A DNA stretch of 64,000 nt from Pseudomonas botevensis. GTDB lineage: Bacteria; Pseudomonadota; Gammaproteobacteria; Pseudomonadales; Pseudomonadaceae. How positions within the stretch are numbered: the first letter of the stretch is position 1; every line of letters starts with the position of its first letter. Location of the stretch: contig NZ_JAHTKI010000007.1 of NCBI RefSeq assembly GCF_019145475.1, positions 62,001-126,000 of the forward strand, given 5' to 3'. Positions 9,188 to 19,561 of the stretch are shown one piece after another. The notes below the pieces were generated by a model that was given only the letters and a program-made list of their open reading frames with translations, was not told where the DNA came from and did not search any database. The translations under genes were made by a program, and so were the position numbers.

Positions 9188-10027
9188 TCAGGCGCCGTTC
9201 GCTTGAAACTGCTTTTGCAATTCCACCAGGGCCGGTGACGCGGGCGTGATGTGGTTGCGGGTCTGGGCGTCGATCAGCCAGCCGCTGCGGTGCAGTTGCT
9301 TGATGATCGGATCGATTCGGGCCTGGGTGTCCTGTTCGCCACGACGGGTCCAGATCACCGACGGCGCCGGGTTCAGCTCCGGGGAAATGGCTCGATAACC
9401 CTGCCATTCGCTGCTGTCGGCGATCAGCGGGTTGATCAGCGTTGCGTCATGTACCGCCGCGACGCAATTGTTGCCGCGCAGGGCCAGCAAGGATTCCGAC
9501 GAGCTCTTGAAGGCCTTCAGTTCGGCGCCCAGTTCAGTCAGCGGCTTGATGTAGCTGCTGCCCTGGGAGGTGCAGACCGGTTGGCCCTTGAGGTCTTCCC
9601 AGCGGGTGATCTTGCTGTCCTTGAGCACGGCGGCCGTACCGCCCACCCGGTAAAACGGCGTCGGCACGAAACCCAGGATCTCGCCACGCTCAGCGGTCCA
9701 TTCCATGTTGGCGATCAGCAGATCGACCTTGCCCTGCTGCAAAAACTGCACGCGGTTGGCCGGCAGCACCGGCACCAGTTGCACCTCTGCTCCCAACTGC
9801 TTGCCCAGCTCTTGCGCCAGATCGACGTTCAGCCCGCGCGGTTGCTGAGTGGCCGGATCAATGCCGCCAAACGGCCCACCCGACAGCAACACGCCAACCA
9901 CCAGCACATGCCGTTGCTCAATCTTGTCCAGCGTCGCGTCAGCCTTGGCGGCGACACCTGACAAGGCAATCAAGGAACCCAACATCACAGGCAAAAATCG
10001 TTTAACAGACACGCGCTTGAGCAACAT
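9188..10027 (-). CDS. Periplasmic substrate-binding protein of the amino-acid/sulfur-compound ABC importer
   Basis: 279 residues from the ATG at 10027, preferred over upstream starts because AAGGGA lies 6 bases before it and it gives a standard signal peptide (LLKRVSVKRFLPVMLGSLIALSGVAAKA). The mature protein has the SBP_bac_3 layout: IEQRHVLVVGVL, NVDLAQELGKQLGAEVQLVPV, NRVQFLQQGKVDLLIANM, and the DLKGQPVCTSQGSSY hinge. It binds the ligand for the importer encoded next to it. Because the operon ends with a thiol dioxygenase and a sulfur lyase, cystine, a thioether amino acid or a related compound is the likely ligand (inference). Confidence 0.9.
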   Translation of the reverse strand: MLLKRVSVKRFLPVMLGSLIALSGVAAKADATLDKIEQRHVLVVGVLLSGGPFGGIDPATQQPRGLNVDLAQELGKQLGAEVQLVPVLPANRVQFLQQGKVDLLIANMEWTAERGEILGFVPTPFYRVGGTAAVLKDSKITRWEDLKGQPVCTSQGSSYIKPLTELGAELKAFKSSSESLLALRGNNCVAAVHDATLINPLIADSSEWQGYRAISPELNPAPSVIWTRRGEQDTQARIDPIIKQLHRSGWLIDAQTRNHITPASPALVELQKQFQANGA

Positions 10028-10280
10028 GGGCTTCCCTTTCATGGACGATCGGCCAAGCCGATCCGATTGGGTCGCATCGTAGGTAGAGTGAATCGGCAAC
10101 GGAAATTCTAAGATCTAATATCGTTATAACTTGCCGCGCGGCGAAAAATCACCCAAGCCTTAGATCCCAGTATTTATTGGAATTTCCTGCATTAGCGATT
10201 GTTAAATCCGCACTAATACATAACGATACGTGATGTTTATGTTTGCACCGCTGATGTAAAACACCTTCTGGAACCGAGCC
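10028..10280. promoter_or_regulatory. Divergent control region between LysR gene and sulfur/ABC operon
   Basis: 253 bases, AT-richer than the surroundings, between divergently read genes. This is the usual location of LysR binding sites and of both promoters. Several A+T blocks lie at 10100-10215. I cannot assign a specific operator or -35/-10 pair with confidence. Confidence 0.5.
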
Positions 10281-11132
10281 ATGTCGACGCTTGATCTCGA
10301 ACTGCTGCGCACTTTCATCGCCGTGGTGGATCACCACAGTTTTGCCGAAGCCGGCGTGCATCTAAACCGCACGCAGTCGTCCGTCACCCAGCACCTGCAA
10401 CGCCTTGAACAACAGGTCGGCGTGAGTTTGTTCGAGAAACGCGGGCGACAAAAACACCTGACCGAATCTGGTTTGCAGTTGCTGCGCCACGCCCGGCAAA
10501 TGCTCTCGCTCAACGACGACGCATTGAGTTCCCTGCGGGAAAACAGCTTGAGCGGGGTCTTGCGCATCGGCTCGCCCCACGACATCGCCGACACCATCCT
10601 GCCGCCGATCCTCAGCCACATCGCCCGCTCGGCGCCGCGCTTGCGTCTGGAGATCGATGTCGGTCGCAGCCCGTTCCTGATGGACGATCTGCACCGGGGC
10701 AAAGTCGACATGGTGATTTCCACCCGTGCCGACCCGAATCTTGAAGGGTTTGCCCTGCGCACCTCGCCAGTGTGGTGGATCTGCTCGGCGCAATACCTGC
10801 ACACTCCCGGTGAACCGCTGCCGCTGATCCTGGTGGATGAGCCGAGCATCTATCGGCGTTACGCCATTGAAGCGCTGGAACGGGCGAACATTGCCTGGCG
10901 CCAGGCCTATCTGGCCTCTAACCTGATCGGCATCAAGGCGGCCACCCGCGCAGGCCTGGGCGTCACCGCCCGCAGCATGGAAATGCTCGGCCCGGACATG
11001 CGCGTGCTCGGCGAAAACGACGGCCTGCCGCGCCTGCCGGACGTGACCTACCACCTGTGGATCCGCGCCAACACCGTCAACCCGCTGGTGCGCCGCGCCT
11101 ATGAGCTGATCAGAAACAGTCGGGGGCTTTGA
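10281..11132 (+). CDS. LysR-family transcriptional regulator, divergent from the sulfur/ABC operon
   Basis: 283 residues. The N-terminus has the LysR winged-helix pattern (LELLRTFIAVVDHHSFAEAGVHLNRTQSSVTQHLQRLEQQVGVSLFEKRGR), followed by a LysR substrate-binding domain starting at LRIGSPHDIADTILPPIL. It is transcribed away from the importer/dioxygenase/rhodanese operon, the classic arrangement for a regulator of that operon with a sulfur metabolite as coinducer. The target assignment is inference from position. Confidence 0.9.
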   Translation: MSTLDLELLRTFIAVVDHHSFAEAGVHLNRTQSSVTQHLQRLEQQVGVSLFEKRGRQKHLTESGLQLLRHARQMLSLNDDALSSLRENSLSGVLRIGSPHDIADTILPPILSHIARSAPRLRLEIDVGRSPFLMDDLHRGKVDMVISTRADPNLEGFALRTSPVWWICSAQYLHTPGEPLPLILVDEPSIYRRYAIEALERANIAWRQAYLASNLIGIKAATRAGLGVTARSMEMLGPDMRVLGENDGLPRLPDVTYHLWIRANTVNPLVRRAYELIRNSRGL

Positions 11133-11262
11133 CTGTCCGGCTTGCGTCGGAGCTGCCGACAACCCTGTATTCCGGCCGGGAATACGCCCATGAAAATCAT
11201 GAATTTTATTTGTTGTCCGGGATCTCGTAGCGTGTCCCTTCCATGCATAAGGAGATCGCCCC

Positions 11263-11895
11263 GTGAACCCTTCCCCGCTGCGCCTGTATGTCGACGCCCA
11301 ATTCACCAGCCCGTACGCCCTCTCGGCTTACGTGGCACTCCGTGAAAAAGGTCTCGAGTTTGAACTGAGTACGCTGGATCTCGACGCCGCCGAAAATCAG
11401 GCAGAAGGTTATGCCAGCCTTTCGCTGACCCAGCGGGTGCCGACACTGGTCCATGGCGACTTCGCCCTGTCCGAGTCGTCGGCGATCACCGAGTATCTGG
11501 AGGACACGTTTCCTCAGTCGCCGGTCTACCCACAGGACCTGAAGCAACGAGCGCAAGCACGCCAAGTCCAGGCCTGGCTGCGCAGTGACTTGCTGCCCAT
11601 CCGCCAGGAGCGATCCACGCTGGTGGTGTTTTATGGCCTCAAGTCCGGGCCGTTGTCGCCCGTCGCCGAATCAGCCGCGCGCAAGTTGTTCGCCGCTGCC
11701 CAGGCGCTGCTGGCCGACAGCCGCGGGCACCTGTTCGGCCAATGGTCGATTGCCGATGTCGACCTGGCCTTGATGCTCAACCGCCTGATACTCAATGGCG
11801 ACGCCGTGCCGCCGGCACTGGTGGAGTACGCGCAACGGCAATGGCAGCGGCCGAGTGTGCAGGAGTGGGTGACGCGGCAGCGGCCTGCGATGTAG
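11263..11895 (+). CDS. yfcF: Glutathione S-transferase YfcF
   Basis: 210 residues, matching E. coli YfcF (214) along its length: LYVDAQFTSPYALSAYVALREKGL, RVPTLVHGDFALSESSAITEYLED, ARQVQAWLRSDLLPIRQER and SIADVDLALMLNRL. The start is a GTG at 11263 with AAGGAG 8 bases upstream. YfcF has glutathione transferase and peroxidase activity in E. coli. The gene is convergent with the aldehyde dehydrogenase, with only 15 bases between the stops and no obvious terminator. Confidence 0.9.
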   Translation: MNPSPLRLYVDAQFTSPYALSAYVALREKGLEFELSTLDLDAAENQAEGYASLSLTQRVPTLVHGDFALSESSAITEYLEDTFPQSPVYPQDLKQRAQARQVQAWLRSDLLPIRQERSTLVVFYGLKSGPLSPVAESAARKLFAAAQALLADSRGHLFGQWSIADVDLALMLNRLILNGDAVPPALVEYAQRQWQRPSVQEWVTRQRPAM

Positions 11896-11910
11896 ACGTC
11901 ACCCGTCGAC

Positions 11911-13335
11911 TCAGACTGCACTGCCAAGCAAAGTCTTGGGTTCCAGATACGCGCTCATCCCCCACTTGCCCATTTCTCGCCCGAGCCCCGAGTGTTTGAA
12001 GCCACCGAAGGGGGCGCGTGGCTCGTGGGACAGGGTGTTGATGAGCACGCGCCCCGAATCGATCTGCCGGGCGATTCGTTCGCAACGCTGCGGATCCTTG
12101 CCCAGAACCAGAGCGCTGAGGCCGTAATCGGTGTCGTTGGCGATGGCAATTGCCTCGGCGTCGTCCTCATAGCCGATGATGGTCAGCACAGGGCCGAAGA
12201 TTTCCTCACGGGCAATGCGCATCTGATTGTTGGCCTGGGTAAACAGCGTCGGTTTCACGAACCAGCCAGCGTGCAAACCCTCGGGCCGGCCTTCGCCACC
12301 GGCGAGCAGTGTCGCGCCCTCCTCCTGCCCGAGACGGATGTAGCGCTGCACCCGTTCCCATTGCTTGCGGCTGACCATCGGGCCAATGTCGGTTTGCGCA
12401 TCGCGCGGGTCACCGGACTGAATGTGCGAGACGGCGACTTTCGCCACTTGCTCGAACTCGGCCAAGCGGCTGCGCGGCACCAGAATGCGCGTACCGGCGA
12501 TGCAGGCCTGGCCGCTGTTGAGGAAACCGGCGCCCAAGACCAACGGCATGACGGCTGCGAAGTCGGCATCGTCGAGCACCACGGTGGGCGACTTGCCGCC
12601 CAGCTCCAGGGTCACGCGCTTGAGCGTGGCGGCCCCGGCGCCCACCAGATGCTGGCCCACGGCGGACGAACCGGTGAACGAAATCTTCGCCACATCCGGA
12701 TGACGGGCGATTTCCTCACCCACCACATCACCACGACCATTGACGACGTTGAACACACCCGGCGGCAAGCCCGCCTCGTGCAGCGCTTCGATCACGATCT
12801 GCGTTTGCAGGGCGCTCATCTCGCTGGGTTTGATGACGGTGGTGCAACCTGCTGCCAATGCGGTCGCGAGCTTGTTGCAGATGAAACCGGCATTGCTGTT
12901 CCAGGGCGTGATCAGACCGGCAACGCCCACCGGGGTCTGGATCACTTTCGCCGAGCCGGCCTGCTCCTCGAAAGCAAAGGATTCCAGCGCATCGATCGCC
13001 TGGGCAATGACATCGGCCGGATACGTCGCCATCCAGCGGCCACGGACCAGCGGCGCGCCGTATTCCAGCAGGATTGCCTCCATCAGCTCCTCTTCCCGTG
13101 CGGCAACGGCGGCGTGCATCCGTTTCAGCACCGCAACGCGCTCCTCGCGGGAGGTCTGCGACCAAGTGCGGAAAGCAGCCTTGGCCGCCGCGATGGCGCG
13201 CTGCGCATCTTGGGCATCGCCCAACCGCACCTGGCCGATGACTTCTTCGGTGCTCGGGTTGTGGAGGTCGAACCATTCCTGACCGTGAGGCGTGACAAAT
13301 TCACCGTTGATGTAGATGTGTTCGATGCGTTGCAT
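11911..13335 (-). CDS. NAD(P)-dependent aldehyde dehydrogenase
   Basis: 474 residues, the standard length. Conserved elements are the cofactor strand PWNSNAGFICNKLATALAAGCTTVIKPSE, FTGSSAVGQ, the general base Glu in LELGGKSP, the catalytic Cys in NSGQACIAGTR and the C-terminal FGPVLTIIGYEDDAEAI. GAGG lies 7 bases before the ATG. It oxidises an aldehyde to the acid in the cytoplasm; the substrate is not evident. It diverges from a LysR gene 121 bases away, which probably controls it. Confidence 0.92.
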   Translation of the reverse strand: MQRIEHIYINGEFVTPHGQEWFDLHNPSTEEVIGQVRLGDAQDAQRAIAAAKAAFRTWSQTSREERVAVLKRMHAAVAAREEELMEAILLEYGAPLVRGRWMATYPADVIAQAIDALESFAFEEQAGSAKVIQTPVGVAGLITPWNSNAGFICNKLATALAAGCTTVIKPSEMSALQTQIVIEALHEAGLPPGVFNVVNGRGDVVGEEIARHPDVAKISFTGSSAVGQHLVGAGAATLKRVTLELGGKSPTVVLDDADFAAVMPLVLGAGFLNSGQACIAGTRILVPRSRLAEFEQVAKVAVSHIQSGDPRDAQTDIGPMVSRKQWERVQRYIRLGQEEGATLLAGGEGRPEGLHAGWFVKPTLFTQANNQMRIAREEIFGPVLTIIGYEDDAEAIAIANDTDYGLSALVLGKDPQRCERIARQIDSGRVLINTLSHEPRAPFGGFKHSGLGREMGKWGMSAYLEPKTLLGSAV

Positions 13336-13456
13336 GAGCGTTCCTCGTCAGAGGCTCTTTGAGAGCGAGCCGGTATGAAGCGGAGTCTAGGAATGCTTTA
13401 CTGTTTCGATAAGACGCTCTTTCGCTGATGACATATCCCTGATTTCAGGACAATCC
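13336..13456. promoter_or_regulatory. Divergent promoter region, aldehyde dehydrogenase / LysR
   Basis: 121 bases between divergent starts. LysR regulators normally bind such a gap to control both genes; no specific operator was assigned. Confidence 0.45.
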
Positions 13457-14359
13457 ATGCACAAGACAGGAATGATCGAGCTGGAAGTGGTGCTGGCCGT
13501 GGCCCGCCGCAACAGCTTTCGCGGTGCCGCACAGGAACTGGGCATGTCCACCACGGCGGTCAGCAGCGCAGTGGCCGGGCTGGAGGCGCGCTTGAAGGTG
13601 CGCTTGTTCAATCGCTCGACCCGCAGCGTGGCCCTGACCGATGCAGGCCAACGCTACGTGGAACGCATCGCCCCCGCGCTGGCGGAAATCAAAAGTGCCG
13701 GAGAAGAAATCGGCGCCGGCCCCGACCAGCCCAGCGGCACCCTGCGGATCAACGTTCCGTACGGCGCGGCGAATCTGCTGCTGGTGCCGCTGTTCGACCA
13801 ATACGCCCGGCGCTATCCCGAGGTGTCGATCGATATTGTCAGCGAGTCGCGCCTGATTGATGTCGTCGCCGAAGGCTTCGACGCCGGTATTCGCCTGGCC
13901 GAATTCGTACCACAAGACATGATCGCGGTGCCGATCTCGGGCGACACCCGCATGCGGGTGGTGGCAACCCCCGAATACCTCGAACGTCACGGCACGCCCA
14001 AGCATCCACGCGACCTGCTCAATCATAAGAGCATCGGCATGCGCATGGCCCACGGAGGTCTCTATCACTGGGAGCTGGAGCGCGACGACCAGAAACTGCA
14101 AATGGATCTTCCAGTGCGTTTCGCCTTCAATGAGCTGCTGGCGATCAAGCAGGCGGTGCAGCTGGGATTGGGCATCGGTTTCATTTCCGAATGGTTCATT
14201 CAGGACGAATTGAAAACCGGCGCACTGGTGCCCGTGCTGACTCAGTGGTGCCCGCCGTTTGGCGGACTGAGGCTTTACTACTCGGGGCATCGTTTCGTGC
14301 CGGCGCGGTTGCGGGCACTGATCGATCTGGTGCATGAACTGCGGTTGGCTGAATCTTGA
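13457..14359 (+). CDS. LysR-family transcriptional regulator (CrgA/DhcR-like)
   Basis: 300 residues. The helix-turn-helix region is IELEVVLAVARRNSFRGAAQELGMSTTAVSSAVAGLEARLKVRLFNRSTRSVALTDAG; the TRSV.LTDAG wording is typical of the large CrgA-like LysR subgroup. The effector domain follows from about residue 95 with the subgroup motif GFDAGIRLAE. Divergent from the aldehyde dehydrogenase, its likely target. The gene at 14418-15311 encodes a regulator of the same subgroup and is convergent with this one. Confidence 0.9.
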   Translation: MHKTGMIELEVVLAVARRNSFRGAAQELGMSTTAVSSAVAGLEARLKVRLFNRSTRSVALTDAGQRYVERIAPALAEIKSAGEEIGAGPDQPSGTLRINVPYGAANLLLVPLFDQYARRYPEVSIDIVSESRLIDVVAEGFDAGIRLAEFVPQDMIAVPISGDTRMRVVATPEYLERHGTPKHPRDLLNHKSIGMRMAHGGLYHWELERDDQKLQMDLPVRFAFNELLAIKQAVQLGLGIGFISEWFIQDELKTGALVPVLTQWCPPFGGLRLYYSGHRFVPARLRALIDLVHELRLAES

Positions 14360-14417
14360 ATCAGACAGCGCGTTGATCGAGCAACGGTGTCACAGGGTGG
14401 GTGAACTCAAAGATGCC

Positions 14418-15311
14418 TCAGTCCTTGTAACGCAGCGCATCAACCACAACGCCAAACGCCGACGAATGCTCCCGGCGGTTAGGGTAGTAGAGATGGTAAC
14501 CGGGAAAAGGCTGGCACCAATCCTCCAGCACCCGAATGAGGCTTCCATCGGCCAGTTCTTTGACCACCATATCTTCCGGCAGGAAGGCCAGCCCACAACC
14601 GGCGACAGCCGCCCGCAGGATCGGCATGCTGCTGTTGAACGTCCACTGTCCTTCGACACGTGCCTTCAACTCATGCCCGTTCTTCTCGAAATCCCATTGC
14701 AGAAGGCTTCCGTGGGTGGGCAGGCGCAGATTGATGCAGCTGTGTTCAGCAAGGTCGCCAGGCGCTTTCGGCCAAGGTCGCCGGTTGAAGTACTCGGGGG
14801 AACCCACCACCGCCATGCGTAACCTTGGGCCGACCGGTACGGCAATCATGTCCTTGGCCACTTGATCGCCCAGCCGTACGCCGGCGTCGTAACGTTGGGC
14901 GACGATGTCGGAGAGCGCGTAGTCGACGGTGATTTCGACCTTGATGTCCGGGTAGCCGGGGAGCACTTTCAACAGCTTCGGCCAGAGAATGTTGTTGGCT
15001 GCATGCTCGGAGGCTGAAATACGCACATTACCGGCAGGGGTATCACGAAACTCGCTGACCGCCGCCAATTCGAACTCGATTTCTTCGAAACGCGGTGCCA
15101 TGGAAAGGTACAGCCGCTCGCCAGCCTCGGTCGGGGATACGCTGCGGGTGGTTCGGGTCAGCAACCGAACCCCGAGCCTTGCCTCCAGCGCACGCATTGT
15201 GTGGCTCAGTGCCGATTGCGAGACGCCCAACTGTGCCGCAGCGCGGGTAAAGCTGCCTTCACGGGTGATGACCACAAAGGCTTGCAGGTCGTTGAGGTTG
15301 GCACGGGACAT
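14418..15311 (-). CDS. LysR-family transcriptional regulator (CrgA-like)
   Basis: 297 residues from the ATG at 15311, chosen because GAGAGG precedes it and it aligns with the usual LysR start (MSRANLNDLQAFVVITREGSF). An upstream in-frame start would add 29 residues of non-homologous sequence. HTH: FTRAAAQLGVSQSALSHTMRALEARLGVRLLTRTTRSVSPTEAG. The effector domain contains RYDAGVRLGD. It lies downstream of, and on the same strand as, the exported-hydrolase operon, separated by 177 bases, so it may regulate that cluster or be independent. Confidence 0.88.
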   Translation of the reverse strand: MSRANLNDLQAFVVITREGSFTRAAAQLGVSQSALSHTMRALEARLGVRLLTRTTRSVSPTEAGERLYLSMAPRFEEIEFELAAVSEFRDTPAGNVRISASEHAANNILWPKLLKVLPGYPDIKVEITVDYALSDIVAQRYDAGVRLGDQVAKDMIAVPVGPRLRMAVVGSPEYFNRRPWPKAPGDLAEHSCINLRLPTHGSLLQWDFEKNGHELKARVEGQWTFNSSMPILRAAVAGCGLAFLPEDMVVKELADGSLIRVLEDWCQPFPGYHLYYPNRREHSSAFGVVVDALRYKD

Positions 15312-15488
15312 TGATGAGAACCTCTCATGAGGGGTGCTGGATTGTCCCATGTAATCATTCTCGGGCGGATACGCGCACGAATTTCTGTTGATCTGCACCC
15401 CTCAACAGAAATCCGCCGCGTACGCACGCAGGTCAGCGACCGGCTCTTGGTTGTGGCTGCTGAAGCTTCAAACCGCGTGACTTTCCGA

Positions 15489-16544
15489 TCACAGGGTTCT
15501 CGCATAGAACGCGTTCAGCTTGTCCAGGGCCGCATCGACGTACCGGGGAACCCAGTAGGTTTCGATATGAGTGGCCCCCTCGATAATGAACAGTTCCTTG
15601 TCCTGAGTACCGGTGGCCTTGGGAAAGGCATCCTGAGTCATATACAGACTGTCGGCCTTGCTGCCCGCGATCATCAGCAACGGCTGATCGATCAATTCGA
15701 TCTGGTTGGTGGCGTCGAAACGCATCAGATCCAGGAGACTGCTCGTGGTGTACTTGAAGGTGGAGTTCGGGTGCGCATGGGTCTTCCAGTAGTACTCGTA
15801 ACCCTGGCGGTACAGGGCGAACGGCAGCCTGGCGATCTGCTCGTCGGTCAGGTTGGCATCCCCCGAGTAAAGCACCTCGCCGCCCGCCGCTTCCTGGGCA
15901 CGAGCGGCAGACGCCTGTTGCAGGCGTTGCGCGATGGTGTCCAGTTGCGAGTCGTGGTAGCCGTTGCGACGAACCCGCCCGGAGTTGAACATGCTGACCG
16001 TCGCCAGCGACTTGAAACGCTTGTCGGTTTGCGCCGCCGCCAACGAATACCCGCCGCCACCGCAGATGCCGAGCAAACCCAGACGCTTGCCGTCGACACC
16101 CGCGTACTGCGTGATGAAGTCTGCCATGCCGTGGATGTCTTCGATGCGGTACGCAGGCTTGTCGATACTGCGCGGCTGGCCGCCACTGGCACCCTGATAG
16201 GCGGCATCGGCGGTAATCGTGATATAGCCCTGTTCAGCCAGTCGCTGCGCATACAAACCGGCAACCTGTTCTTTCACCCCACCGTTGGGATGCGCCACGA
16301 CCACCGTCGGATAAAGCTTTTTCGCGTCGTAATTGGCCGGGGTGTAGACGTTGGCGGCGATGTCCAGACCGTTGAGTTTGTACGTGACCGGATGAATATT
16401 GACCTTGCCAGGCTCGTTGTGGGTGATGGCACCGTCGTAAACCAGCGTGAACGGGTTCTTTTTGTAATCGGCGGCGGCGACCTCGCCGGCAGAAGCCCCG
16501 ACCATGGCAGCCACCAACGAAGCTTTCAGAATTTTGTTTCTCAT
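15489..16544 (-). CDS. Exported dienelactone-hydrolase-like alpha/beta hydrolase with Cys nucleophile elbow
   Basis: 351 residues from the ATG at 16544 (AGGGA 6 bases upstream), which places a signal peptide at the N-terminus (MRNKILKASLVAAMVGASAGEVAAA). The fold is an alpha/beta hydrolase: TVVVAHPNGGVKEQ for the oxyanion region and a nucleophile elbow GICGGGG in which C161 takes the place of the usual serine, as in dienelactone hydrolases. GSKADSLYM and GATHIETYW fit the acid and His positions. Cys nucleophile plus export is uncommon, although this broad family (often annotated alpha/beta hydrolase in Pseudomonas) is frequent. Substrate unknown. Last gene of a four-gene operon. Confidence 0.85.
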   Translation of the reverse strand: MRNKILKASLVAAMVGASAGEVAAADYKKNPFTLVYDGAITHNEPGKVNIHPVTYKLNGLDIAANVYTPANYDAKKLYPTVVVAHPNGGVKEQVAGLYAQRLAEQGYITITADAAYQGASGGQPRSIDKPAYRIEDIHGMADFITQYAGVDGKRLGLLGICGGGGYSLAAAQTDKRFKSLATVSMFNSGRVRRNGYHDSQLDTIAQRLQQASAARAQEAAGGEVLYSGDANLTDEQIARLPFALYRQGYEYYWKTHAHPNSTFKYTTSSLLDLMRFDATNQIELIDQPLLMIAGSKADSLYMTQDAFPKATGTQDKELFIIEGATHIETYWVPRYVDAALDKLNAFYARTL

Positions 16545-16629
16545 GTGATTTCCCTGGGAGTCATTAGAAATGCGCGATGCCTGTTTTTTTTTTGGGGAGT
16601 TGTCTCGGGGTTCAGCGATGCTGACCCGA

Positions 16630-17751
16630 TCAATCCAGGCCTTTCTCATGGAGAAAACCGGACACCAGATCGGCGATCTGAACGTTGTTCAAGTCCGACA
16701 TCGGGAAGTGGGTATTGCCCTTGATGCCGATCTCCGGCAAATGAATCAGCCTGACGTCGCCGCCGTGCCGATTGACGGCATCACGCCATAGCCGGGCCAT
16801 CTCGAGTCGGGCGCGCCAACTGTCCTGCGCGGGCAGCTCCACGGGCTGCTCCGGAATGTTGTCGCCGTAGAGGACAAGGATCGGAATTCGCGTGAGCGCC
16901 TTGAATTGCTCTATCGGCACTGCCGCCCCTTGCACGGTGTCGAAAACGCTGGGAATCGGCGCCGGCAGTTCACCTTCCGGGAAGACGAAACTGCTGCCCG
17001 GTTCGAAAGCCACAATGGCCTTGACCTGATTGTTCCTGATCGCCGTCAACCAGCCCGGGCCGCCACCTTGCGAGTGCGTGAACAGGATGCCCGGCCCGAT
17101 TTTGTCGAAGACCGACGACACGCCAGCGGAGACCACGTTCATGTCGAACGGCCCGGTGTTTGGCGTCATTGCGCGCAAGAACTGATTGCGTGTCGACGCA
17201 TCCCGCGCAACCTGAACACCGTCGAAATAGTTCGGCCACAGACCGATGCGGAACTGGTTGAACCACAATTGCTCGTCCGGTACAGGCTTGACCGTCGCCT
17301 CGACCATGCTGCGCCCGGCAGCGCCACGGCGCGGCTGATCGATCAGATACACGCCGAACTGGCGGCGCAGAAAAATGTTCTGGAACCCTTCCCGGCCGTC
17401 CGCCGTGGTTTCCCAGGTTTTCGAGAATTGGCCGGCGCCGTGCCACATGACGATGGGCAGCTTCCGGGCATCCACCGGGATTTGATAGAAGGCGTAGGCA
17501 TGGTCGCCGTGGTAGGTCTGACCATCAGGCGTCAGAGGCTTGTATGGGTTGAAGGTCCCGGGGGCGGTTATCATTGTCCCGCCTGCCGCGAAGCTGCCCT
17601 GCTCCTGAATCACCAAGGGGCCAGTGGCATTGTCCGGACGATCAGAATGAGCCGCGCAAGCGGCCAGGCTCGATACGAAGCCAAGGCACAGCGCAACGCG
17701 CGCGCCTCGCGGCCGGGTCGAGCAATGAGCAGTGTCTGATTCAGACGTCAT
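16630..17751 (-). CDS. Probable lipoprotein, alpha/beta hydrolase
   Basis: 373 residues from the ATG at 17751, chosen because GGAGA sits 8 bases upstream. The N-terminal signal ends in a lipobox-like LAAC, so the protein is probably lipidated and anchored in a membrane facing the periplasm. The hydrolase core shows IVMWHGAGQFSKTWE, the nucleophile elbow THSQGG, and a late PILVLYGDNIP and GNTHFPMSD for the acid and His. It resembles secreted esterases annotated only as alpha/beta fold hydrolase. It lies 23 bases after the cupin gene in one transcriptional unit. Confidence 0.82.
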   Translation of the reverse strand: MTSESDTAHCSTRPRGARVALCLGFVSSLAACAAHSDRPDNATGPLVIQEQGSFAAGGTMITAPGTFNPYKPLTPDGQTYHGDHAYAFYQIPVDARKLPIVMWHGAGQFSKTWETTADGREGFQNIFLRRQFGVYLIDQPRRGAAGRSMVEATVKPVPDEQLWFNQFRIGLWPNYFDGVQVARDASTRNQFLRAMTPNTGPFDMNVVSAGVSSVFDKIGPGILFTHSQGGGPGWLTAIRNNQVKAIVAFEPGSSFVFPEGELPAPIPSVFDTVQGAAVPIEQFKALTRIPILVLYGDNIPEQPVELPAQDSWRARLEMARLWRDAVNRHGGDVRLIHLPEIGIKGNTHFPMSDLNNVQIADLVSGFLHEKGLD

Positions 17752-17774
17752 CGGGAAGTCTCCATTCATCTTGA

Positions 17775-18248
17775 TCACTTGCTTTGGTATTGCGCATCCG
17801 AGACTTTTTCCGCCCATGTGACGGTTTTTCCATCCAGTGCTTCGGCAATTGCGATATGGGTCACTCCGGAACTGGCCGTCGCCCCGTGCCAGTGCCGCAC
17901 CTGCGGCGGGATCCAGACGATGTCCCCCGGATGGATTTCCCGACGCGGACCACCCTCCTGCTGCACATAGCCGACACCGGCCGTGACAATCAGCGTTTGC
18001 CCCAGCGGATGGGTGTGCCAGGCCGTTCTCGCGCCGGGCTCGAAGGTCACCGTAGCGCCGCGGGCACGGGCCGGCGGGTCGCCCCTGAACTGACCATCGA
18101 CACTGACTGAACCAGTGAAGTTTTCGACTGCCCCCCGGATTGATGGCTGAGAGCCCGCAGTGCTGATCCGGATGCCGTCGGCAGCCTGGGCATCCCTGTC
18201 CCCAGCGAGAAGCGACAGGGCTACGAGTGGAGCGAGCAACGCGTTCAT
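17775..18248 (-). CDS. Exported small cupin protein
   Basis: 157 residues from the ATG at 18248 (GGAGG 9 bases upstream) with a signal peptide ending DAQA. One cupin domain: motif 1 [20 protein letters not shown], motif 2 [18 protein letters not shown], with the metal-binding His residues in both. Similar to the YkgA/carboxymuconolactone-associated cupins that often accompany aldo-keto reductases and hydrolases. Its chemistry is unknown. Operon partner of the aldo-keto reductase (26 bases) and the lipoprotein hydrolase (23 bases). Confidence 0.85.
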   Translation of the reverse strand: MNALLAPLVALSLLAGDRDAQAADGIRISTAGSQPSIRGAVENFTGSVSVDGQFRGDPPARARGATVTFEPGARTAWHTHPLGQTLIVTAGVGYVQQEGGPRREIHPGDIVWIPPQVRHWHGATASSGVTHIAIAEALDGKTVTWAEKVSDAQYQSK

Positions 18249-18274
18249 CGACGAATGCCTCCGCTTCATGTCTG

Positions 18275-19561
<1,287 letters not shown>

